From assembly GCF_001683335.1 (NCBI RefSeq), contig NZ_CP016201.1, positions 2,270,953 to 2,317,909 of the forward strand: DNA of 46,957 nucleotides, read 5' to 3'. The notes under the pieces were generated by a model that worked only from the letters and a program-made list of their open reading frames with translations, was not told where the DNA came from and did not search any database. The position numbers were made by a program, and so were the translations under genes. This DNA comes from Selenomonas sp. oral taxon 126. GTDB taxonomy: Bacteria > Bacillota > Negativicutes > Selenomonadales > Selenomonadaceae. Every line of letters begins with the position of its first letter. Positions within the stretch are counted from its first letter, which is position 1. This document shows positions 40,642 through 46,957 of this stretch, piece by piece.

Positions 40642-41733
40642 ATGGAGGATCGATGGTATTTAGCGGCATTACTCCAATGCCCTCATGTCGGCAGTGTGCG
40701 CATGCGCCGTCTGTGTGCGGCTGTGCCCGAGGCGCGGAAGATCCGGGAGATGTCCGCTGCAGCTCTGCGTGCGACGGGCATTCTGTCCGATGCACTGGCA
40801 GATGATCTGGCACGCCATATTCAGGCGCATCCCGATCTGCCGGAGCGGATTGCGGCGGACTGCGCGCGTGCGGAGGTGTCCGTCATCACCATTGATGACG
40901 ATCTCTATCCCGTTGTGCTGCGCGAGATCTTCGATCCGCCGCTCGTCCTCTACTATCGCGGTACACTCGTGCCGGATGCGCGTCGGATCGGCATGGTTGG
41001 CGCGCGTAAGTTCACCGCCTATGGTGAGGCTGCAGCGATGGAGTTTGCCGAGCGGCTTGCGGCGGCGGGTGTGACTGTCGTGAGCGGAGCGGCGCGCGGC
41101 ATCGATACGCGTGCACATCGCGGGGCGCTGCGCGGCGGCAGGACAGTTGCCGTGCTCGGCTGCGGCGTGGATATTGCGTATCCGCCGGAGAACCGCCGTC
41201 TGCTCGCGCAGATCGTCGAGGCGGGCGGCGCCGTGATCTCCGAGTATGCACCGGGGACACAGCCGCTGCCCGTCTTTTTCCCCGCACGCAACCGCATCAT
41301 CAGCGGACTCTCCGAGGGGACGCTCGTCGTCGAGGCAGCAAAGCGCAGCGGCTCGCTCATCACGGCGGAGATGGCGCTCGCCGAGGGGCGGGACGTGTAT
41401 GCGATTCCGGGCAGCATCTACTCGCCGCAGAGCAGCGGATGTCACAACCTCATCCGCGCGGGGGCGCGCCTCGTGGAGTCCCCGCAGGAAATCCTTGAGG
41501 AAATGCACCTTGCAGAACCTGCGCGCCGCCCTGCACGCGATCAACTGACACCGGAAGAAGCACGTATTTATCAGGTATTGTCCTTTGACCACGCGCTCAC
41601 GATGGATGAGATCGTGGACAGTATGCCGGAGCATATTATGGCGAATATTCCGCTGCTCCTGCTCCAAATGCAGCTGAAGGGAATTATTACAGAGAATGAA
41701 ATGCACGCCTATCGGCGCGTTGAAAGGAACTGA
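40642..41733 (+). CDS. dprA: DNA-processing protein DprA (Smf)
   Basis: The 363-residue protein loads RecA on incoming single-stranded DNA during natural transformation. An N-terminal SAM-like helical region (1-75) is followed by the Rossmann-like DprA core: RRIGMVGARKFTAYGEAAA, VVSGAARGIDTRAHRGAL, VAVLGCGVDIAYPPENRRL, FFPARNRIISGLSEGTLVVEA and SGSLITAEMALAEGRDVYA. A C-terminal winged-helix-like domain begins about residue 300. GGGGAG lies nine bases before the ATG, and an AT-rich stretch with TATAAT at 40609-40614 may be its promoter. It heads the dprA-topA-trmFO-hslVU operon. Confidence 0.93.
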   Translation: MEDRWYLAALLQCPHVGSVRMRRLCAAVPEARKIREMSAAALRATGILSDALADDLARHIQAHPDLPERIAADCARAEVSVITIDDDLYPVVLREIFDPPLVLYYRGTLVPDARRIGMVGARKFTAYGEAAAMEFAERLAAAGVTVVSGAARGIDTRAHRGALRGGRTVAVLGCGVDIAYPPENRRLLAQIVEAGGAVISEYAPGTQPLPVFFPARNRIISGLSEGTLVVEAAKRSGSLITAEMALAEGRDVYAIPGSIYSPQSSGCHNLIRAGARLVESPQEILEEMHLAEPARRPARDQLTPEEARIYQVLSFDHALTMDEIVDSMPEHIMANIPLLLLQMQLKGIITENEMHAYRRVERN

Positions 41734-41737
41734 CGGA

Positions 41738-44038
41738 TTGGCTACGCTGACATCTGCATCGAAAACGAAAACATCCAAATCGAAAGGCGCAAAGACTACG
41801 AAAAATACGAGTGCGTCGGGAAAGAAATCATCTAAAAAGATCCTTGTGATCGTCGAGTCGCCCGCGAAGGCGAAGACCATCGAGCGCCACCTTGGGAAGA
41901 ACTACATTGTGAGAGCCTCCATGGGACATCTTCGCGATCTGCCGAAGAGTCAGTTCGGCATCGATGTCGAGAATGAATTTGCGCCAAAGTACATCAATGT
42001 ACGCGGTAAGGGGGAGCTCATCCGCGCGCTCAAAAAAGAGGCGAAGAACGCGGACAAGATCTATCTCGCAAGCGATCCCGACCGCGAGGGCGAGGCGATT
42101 GCATGGCATCTGGCGTTCATCCTCGGCGTTGACCCCGAGAAGGACTGCCGCATCGTCTTCCACGAGATCACAAAGCCTGCAATCGAGGAGGCGGTGCAGC
42201 ACCCGCGCCCGATCCACATGGAGCAGGTGGACGCACAGCAGGCGCGCCGCATGCTCGACCGCATTGTCGGCTATAAGCTCTCGCCGCTGCTTTGGCGCAA
42301 GGTGCGCAAGGGGCTGTCCGCCGGGCGCGTGCAGTCCGTGACCGTGCGCCTGATCTGCGATCGGGAGCGCGAGATCGAGGCGTTCCGGTCCGAGGAGTAT
42401 TGGACGGTCGAGGCAAAGCTGAAAAAGGGGAAGAATGCCTTCATGGCGGATGTCACGCATGTGCGCGGAAAGAAGCTCGCGCTGCACAGCGAGGCGGAGA
42501 CGAAGGCGCTGACGGACGATCTCGCACGGCAGGACTTTACCGTGAAGGAGGTCAAGCGCAGCGAGCGCCGCAAGAAGGCAGCGCCGCCCTTTACGACCAG
42601 CTCCCTGCAGCAGGACGCCGCGCGTAAGCTCGGCTTTACCTCGGGGCGCACGATGATGATTGCTCAGCAGCTCTACGAGGGCGTTGTGCTCGGACGGCAC
42701 GGCGCAACGGGTCTCATCACGTACATGAGAACGGATTCCACACGCATCTCGAACCTCGCTGTGGATGAGGCGCGCAGCTATCTCAGCGAGACGTACGGCA
42801 AGGACTATGTGCCGATGCGTCCGAATATCTACGCGATGGGGAAGAAGGCGCAGGACGCGCATGAGGGCATCCGCCCGACGAGCATCGTGCGTACGCCGGC
42901 GGATGTCGAAGCGTATCTGAACCGCGACCAGCTGCGCCTCTATACGCTGATCTGGCAGCGCTTTGCCGCGAGTCAGATGTCCGCCGCCGTCTACGATACG
43001 ATTGCGGCGCAGATTGCGGCGGGGGACTACCAGCTGCGCGCACACGGCTCGAAGCTGAGGTTCAAGGGCTATACCGCCGTCTATGTGGGCGCGGAGATTG
43101 CAAAGAAGGAAAAGGATACCCTGCTGCCGGAGCTCGAGGCGGGCGATGCGCTTGCACTCTCAGAGCTGAAACCCGAGCAGCATTTCACGGAGCCGCCGCC
43201 GCGCTACAACGACGCGTCGATTGTTAAGACGCTCGAGGAGATGGGAATCGGACGCCCGAGTACCTATGCGCCGATCATCGAGACGATTCAGAAGCGCGGC
43301 TACGTCGAGCGGCGTGAGAAGCAGTTCCGCCCGACGGAGCTCGGCTTTATCGTCACCGATATGCTTGAGGAATACTTCAAGGACATCGTGGATGTGAAGT
43401 TCACTGCGAATCTCGAGGGAGAGCTGGACGAGGTTGCGGATGGCACGCTCGACAAGAACGATCTGCTCCGCAAATTCTACGAGCCGTTCGACGAAACACT
43501 AAAGCAGGCAGAGGATGTGATCGGCGAGGTCGAGATTCCCGACGAGGTCACGGACATCCCCTGTGACAAATGCGGGCGCATGATGGTGGTTAAGCAGGGG
43601 CGCTTCGGAAAGTTCCTCGCGTGTCCCGGCTTCCCGGACTGCCGCAACGCGAAGCCGCTGCTGCGCGATACGGGCGTTGCGTGTCCGAAATGCGGCGGCA
43701 AGATCGTCGAGCGCAAGAGTCGGCGCGGGCGCGCGTTCTTCGGCTGCGATCACTATCCGGACTGTGACTATACAACGTGGGACGAACCACAGCAGGAGAA
43801 ATGCAAGGTCTGCGGCTCGTTCATGCAGAAGCATCGTTACCGCACGGGGCGCAGCATCCTCTATTGCAGCAATGAGGGCTGTGAATCGAGGGTCGGCAGC
43901 CCGATCGAAAAGGAGCTCGCGCGCCAGAAGGAGCGTGCGGCGGCTCAGGCGGCGAAGGCGGACGGCGCGCCCAAGGCAGAGGCGAAGGGCAAAGCGGTGA
44001 AGAAGACTGCCACGCGCCGCAAGGGAACGCGCGCATGA
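41738..44038 (+). CDS. topA: DNA topoisomerase I
   Basis: The 766-residue type IA topoisomerase relaxes negative supercoils. After a Lys/Ser/Thr-rich extension of about 36 residues comes the Toprim domain ([37 protein letters not shown]). The strand-cutting Tyr329 is in [14 protein letters not shown]. Three C-terminal zinc ribbons follow ([43 protein letters not shown], and a third with CKVCGSF), then a basic Ala/Lys tail. Translation likely starts at the TTG at 41738, eight bases after AAAGGAA and four bases past the dprA stop. An ATG at 41696 would overlap dprA. Confidence 0.94.
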   Translation: MATLTSASKTKTSKSKGAKTTKNTSASGKKSSKKILVIVESPAKAKTIERHLGKNYIVRASMGHLRDLPKSQFGIDVENEFAPKYINVRGKGELIRALKKEAKNADKIYLASDPDREGEAIAWHLAFILGVDPEKDCRIVFHEITKPAIEEAVQHPRPIHMEQVDAQQARRMLDRIVGYKLSPLLWRKVRKGLSAGRVQSVTVRLICDREREIEAFRSEEYWTVEAKLKKGKNAFMADVTHVRGKKLALHSEAETKALTDDLARQDFTVKEVKRSERRKKAAPPFTTSSLQQDAARKLGFTSGRTMMIAQQLYEGVVLGRHGATGLITYMRTDSTRISNLAVDEARSYLSETYGKDYVPMRPNIYAMGKKAQDAHEGIRPTSIVRTPADVEAYLNRDQLRLYTLIWQRFAASQMSAAVYDTIAAQIAAGDYQLRAHGSKLRFKGYTAVYVGAEIAKKEKDTLLPELEAGDALALSELKPEQHFTEPPPRYNDASIVKTLEEMGIGRPSTYAPIIETIQKRGYVERREKQFRPTELGFIVTDMLEEYFKDIVDVKFTANLEGELDEVADGTLDKNDLLRKFYEPFDETLKQAEDVIGEVEIPDEVTDIPCDKCGRMMVVKQGRFGKFLACPGFPDCRNAKPLLRDTGVACPKCGGKIVERKSRRGRAFFGCDHYPDCDYTTWDEPQQEKCKVCGSFMQKHRYRTGRSILYCSNEGCESRVGSPIEKELARQKERAAAQAAKADGAPKAEAKGKAVKKTATRRKGTRA

Positions 44039-45372
44039 AGAAGATCATCGTCATAGGTGCAGGGCTCGCGGGAAGCGAGGCGGCGTGGCAGGCAGCGGAG
44101 GCGGGCGCACGGGTCGAACTCTATGAAATGCGCCCGCTGCGCAGATCGCCCGCACACAAGACGGACGGCTTTGCCGAACTCGTATGCAGCAACTCCCTGC
44201 GCGGCGCAGGACTTGAAAATGCCGTCGGTGTCCTCAAGGAGGAAATGCGGCGGCTGCATTCCCTCATCATGGAGGCGGCGGACGCGACAGCCGTCCCCGC
44301 CGGCGGGGCGCTCGCGGTCGACCGTACGGCATTCAGCGATTTTGTCACGCAGCGCATCGAAGCGCATCCCAATATCAGCGTTCACCATGAGGAGATCACG
44401 GAGATTCCGTCAACCGATGAGGCGATTGTGATCTGTGCCTCGGGGCCTCTCACGGACGGCGCACTTGCCGATGATATCGGCAGACTGATCGGCGGCGATG
44501 CACTCTATTTCTACGATGCGGCCGCACCGCTCGTCAGCTTTGCGAGCATTGATATGACGGCGGCATACCGTGCCTCCCGCTATGGGAAGGGGGAGGCGGC
44601 ATACATCAACTGTCCGATGGACGAGGCGCAGTACGATGCGTTCTGGACGGCTCTGACGACAGCAGAGACGGCAAAGGCGCATGATTTCGAAAAGGAGATC
44701 TTCTTCGAGGGCTGCATGCCCGTCGAGGTCATGGCAGCGCGTGGCAAGGATACGCTCCTCTACGGGCCGTTAAAGCCCGTTGGCTTGGAGCATCCCGAGA
44801 CAGGTGTGCGTCCTCATGCTGTGGTGCAGCTGCGGCAAGACAATGTGGAGGGGACGATCTACAACATCGTCGGTTTTCAGACGCGGCTCAAATGGCCGGA
44901 GCAGCGCCGCGTCTTTCAGATGATTCCGGGGCTGACGGAGGCGGAGTTTCTGCGTTACGGCGTGATGCACAGGAACACCTTTATGAACGCGCCGCGCCAT
45001 CTGCGTCCGACCTTCCAGTTCCAGAGGAATGGGAATCTCTTCTTTGCGGGGCAGATGACGGGCGTGGAGGGCTATGTCGAGTCCGCCGCATCGGGACTGA
45101 TGGCGGGCGTGAATGCCGCACGGCTTGCGGCGGGGGCGGAGCCGCTTGTGTTTCCGCAGACGACCTGTCACGGCGCGCTGGCGCATTATATCACGACCTG
45201 CGACCCCGATCACTTTCAGCCGATGAACATCAATTTCGGGCTGCTTCCGCCGCTCGAGAATCTGCCGCGACGCACGCGCAAGCCGCAGAAAAAACTTATG
45301 CTCGCGGAGAGAGCCTTGGATGAACTCACAAGATTTCATGTGGAGTATATGAAAGGACTATACACAGTATGA
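44035..45372 (+). CDS. trmFO: tRNA (uracil-54-C5)-methyltransferase, folate/FAD-dependent TrmFO
   Basis: The 445-residue flavoprotein makes ribothymidine at tRNA position 54 using methylene-tetrahydrofolate, the route typical of Firmicutes. It has the N-terminal FAD motif [17 protein letters not shown], the catalytic-region Cys51 in [12 protein letters not shown], and a second conserved Cys in [14 protein letters not shown]. The C-terminal [18 protein letters not shown] closes the FAD fold. Start and stop overlap both neighbours (ATGA), the usual topA-trmFO-hslV order. Confidence 0.95.
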   Translation: MKKIIVIGAGLAGSEAAWQAAEAGARVELYEMRPLRRSPAHKTDGFAELVCSNSLRGAGLENAVGVLKEEMRRLHSLIMEAADATAVPAGGALAVDRTAFSDFVTQRIEAHPNISVHHEEITEIPSTDEAIVICASGPLTDGALADDIGRLIGGDALYFYDAAAPLVSFASIDMTAAYRASRYGKGEAAYINCPMDEAQYDAFWTALTTAETAKAHDFEKEIFFEGCMPVEVMAARGKDTLLYGPLKPVGLEHPETGVRPHAVVQLRQDNVEGTIYNIVGFQTRLKWPEQRRVFQMIPGLTEAEFLRYGVMHRNTFMNAPRHLRPTFQFQRNGNLFFAGQMTGVEGYVESAASGLMAGVNAARLAAGAEPLVFPQTTCHGALAHYITTCDPDHFQPMNINFGLLPPLENLPRRTRKPQKKLMLAERALDELTRFHVEYMKGLYTV

Positions 45373-45908
45373 CATTTCATGCAACAACCATTGTTGCCGT
45401 CAAGAAGGGAAACAAGGTAGCCATTGCGGGCGACGGTCAGGTCACGTTCGGCGAGCGTGCCATCATGAAGGCAAATGCGCGCAAGGTGCGCCGCCTCTAT
45501 CACGGCAAGATCCTCGCGGGATTTGCAGGATCGGTCGCGGATGCATTCACCCTGTTCGAGAAGTTCGAGGTGAAGCTCGAATCCTACAGCGGCAACCTGC
45601 AGCGCGCCGCCGTGGAGCTTGCGAAGGACTGGCGCACGGACAAGGTGCTGCGCAAGCTTGAGGCGCTGCTGCTCGTGGCGGACAAGGACGGCATCCTCAT
45701 GATCTCCGGCAATGGTGAGGTCATTGAGCCGGATGGGGACTGTACGGCAATCGGCTCGGGCGGCTTCTTTGCACTCGCTGCGGCGCGTGCCCTCGTCGCA
45801 CACAGCGCAATGGAGGCTCCTCAGATCGCGCAGGAAGCGCTGTCGATCGCCGCAGACATCTGCGTCTATACGAATCATAATATTACGGTGGAGGTACTGG
45901 AATCATGA
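45369..45908 (+). CDS. hslV: ATP-dependent protease peptidase subunit HslV (ClpQ)
   Basis: The 179-residue proteasome-like peptidase forms the core of HslUV. It begins [14 protein letters not shown], then [16 protein letters not shown] and [20 protein letters not shown]. In enterobacterial HslV the N-terminal Thr of TTIV is the nucleophile after Met removal. Here, as in many Firmicutes, four residues (TFHA) precede TTIV. Thr2 would then be N-terminal unless the extension is trimmed. It overlaps trmFO and hslU by ATGA junctions. Confidence 0.95.
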   Translation: MTFHATTIVAVKKGNKVAIAGDGQVTFGERAIMKANARKVRRLYHGKILAGFAGSVADAFTLFEKFEVKLESYSGNLQRAAVELAKDWRTDKVLRKLEALLLVADKDGILMISGNGEVIEPDGDCTAIGSGGFFALAAARALVAHSAMEAPQIAQEALSIAADICVYTNHNITVEVLES

Positions 45909-46957
45909 GTCAGATCGGAGTCAACGAACAGACGCCGCGCGAAATCGTTGCCGAGCTCGACAAATACATCGTCGGTCAGCACGAGGCGAAGCGCTCCGTT
46001 GCCATCGCACTCCGCAACCGTTGGCGCAGCCGGCAGCTGGATGATGAGATGCGCGAGGATGTTGTGCCGAAGAACATCCTGATGATTGGCTCGACCGGCG
46101 TCGGCAAGACCGAGATTGCGCGCCGTCTCGCGCGCCTCGTACGCGCCCCGTTCCTCAAGGTCGAGGCGACGAAGTTCACGGAGGTCGGCTATGTGGGACG
46201 CGATGTCGAGTCCATCGTGCGCGATCTCGTGGAGACCTCCGTGCGCATGGTACGCCGGCAGAAGATCGACGAGGTGCAGGAAAAGGCTAAGGAGAACGCC
46301 GAGGAGCGTCTGATCGACGTATTCGTTCCGCCCGCGAAGAAGAGCGCAAATCCGCTCAGCAACCTTTTTTCATCCGATCAGGAGGAAAAGCAGGAGCCGG
46401 AGGAGCCGCCGAAGTATCAGGCGGGGCGTGAGTGGGTGCGCAAGCGTCTCAACAAGGGAGAGCTCGAAAATGATATGATCGAGATCGACGTGGAGGAATC
46501 CGCGCGGCCGATGGGCAGCATGTTTGCAGGTTCGTCTCTGGAGAGTATGAGCGACAATCTGCAGTCCATGATCGGCAAGCTCGTTCCGAAGAACCGTCGC
46601 AAGCGCAAGGTCACGGTCGATCAGGCGCGCAAGATCTTCACAGCCGAGGAAGCGGACAAGCTCATCGATATGGATGTCGTTGCCGAGGAGGCGGTGCATA
46701 CTGCCGAGTACAGCGGCATCGTCTTCCTCGATGAGATCGACAAGGTGGCAGTCAGCAACGGGCGCAGCGCGGGCGCGGACATCTCGCGCGAGGGCGTGCA
46801 GCGCGACATCCTGCCCATTGTCGAGGGCTCGACGGTCATGACGAAGTATGGCCCTGTCAAGACAGATCACATCCTCTTCATTGCGGCGGGGGCATTCCAC
46901 ACGGCAAAGCCCTCCGATCTCATCCCCGAGCTGCAGGGGCGATTCCCAATCCGCGTC
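45905..46957 (+). CDS. hslU: ATP-dependent protease ATPase subunit HslU (ClpY), 3' end outside window
   Basis: The first 351 residues are visible, and the frame is open to the window end. This AAA+ unfoldase feeds HslV. It starts [20 protein letters not shown], then the Walker [16 protein letters not shown] (usually GPTGVGKTE, so Ser replaces Pro) and [18 protein letters not shown]. The long I-domain (about 115-225) has charged, low-complexity stretches. Walker B is [11 protein letters not shown], followed by [18 protein letters not shown] and the arginine-finger area near the end ([10 protein letters not shown]). The 5' end overlaps hslV. Confidence 0.95.
   Translation, partial: MSQIGVNEQTPREIVAELDKYIVGQHEAKRSVAIALRNRWRSRQLDDEMREDVVPKNILMIGSTGVGKTEIARRLARLVRAPFLKVEATKFTEVGYVGRDVESIVRDLVETSVRMVRRQKIDEVQEKAKENAEERLIDVFVPPAKKSANPLSNLFSSDQEEKQEPEEPPKYQAGREWVRKRLNKGELENDMIEIDVEESARPMGSMFAGSSLESMSDNLQSMIGKLVPKNRRKRKVTVDQARKIFTAEEADKLIDMDVVAEEAVHTAEYSGIVFLDEIDKVAVSNGRSAGADISREGVQRDILPIVEGSTVMTKYGPVKTDHILFIAAGAFHTAKPSDLIPELQGRFPIRV

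Overview
The window looks like chromosomal DNA of a diderm (outer-membrane-bearing) Firmicute of the class Negativicutes, probably a Selenomonas or Centipeda type organism. This is an inference. The housekeeping operons are Firmicute-like: a PyrR-controlled pyr operon with pyrK-pyrD, and the order dprA-topA-trmFO-hslV-hslU. The same stretch also carries a two-partner secretion pair, an outer-membrane transporter plus a filamentous adhesin, which needs an outer membrane. The DNA is GC-rich with AT-rich intergenic islands. Every gene but two is on the + strand.

Layout. 1-6282: a LacI-type regulator (cut by the window edge), a hexulose-phosphate isomerase-like protein, a FucU/RbsD mutarotase and an Lsr/Rha-like sugar ABC importer with two permeases, closed by a terminator. 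6322-9041: a ThrE-type amino-acid exporter, a Bcr/CflA-type drug exporter and a broken HAD phosphatase. 9064-12723: an OmpR-type two-component system followed by both ECF ATPases but no EcfT. 12735-15816: a truncated Rpn nuclease, an IS3-like hairpin, an HD-GYP protein (- strand) and an intact Rpn nuclease. 15872-22260: the secretion transporter TpsB and the 1371-residue adhesin TpsA, separated by about 500 bases of palindromic intergenic repeats. 22347-27976: LytR-CpsA-Psr, ABC-F and RecD2. 28037-30751: a small acidic exported repeat protein (- strand) diverging from a clostripain-family lipoprotein, with a foldback element between them. 30782-39219: the pyr operon pyrB-pyrC-carA-carB-pyrK-pyrD behind a PyrR attenuator. 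39307-40562: RNase P RNA, an NlpC/P60 wall hydrolase and a 25-codon membrane ORF. 40642-46957: dprA-topA-trmFO-hslV-hslU, the last cut by the window edge.

The most interesting signal is not a gene. A promoter element built from two CATCRCTTTC direct repeats exactly 21 bp apart occurs four times, always pointing at the next gene. At three sites (tpsB, the small acidic protein, the clostripain lipoprotein) the second repeat is followed by exactly 10 bp, a -35 box starting TTG, exactly 17 bp and a -10 box. This predicts one activator controlling a regulon of exported surface proteins. A second point of interest is the pyr leader. The Shine-Dalgarno of a 29-residue leader ORF lies in the 3' arm of the PyrR-binding hairpin, and the ORF reads through the terminator. 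That would join PyrR control to pyrBI-style translation-coupled attenuation.

Most gene calls rest on recognisable motifs. Start codons were chosen from Shine-Dalgarno spacing and overlaps. Several are TTG and are inferred.
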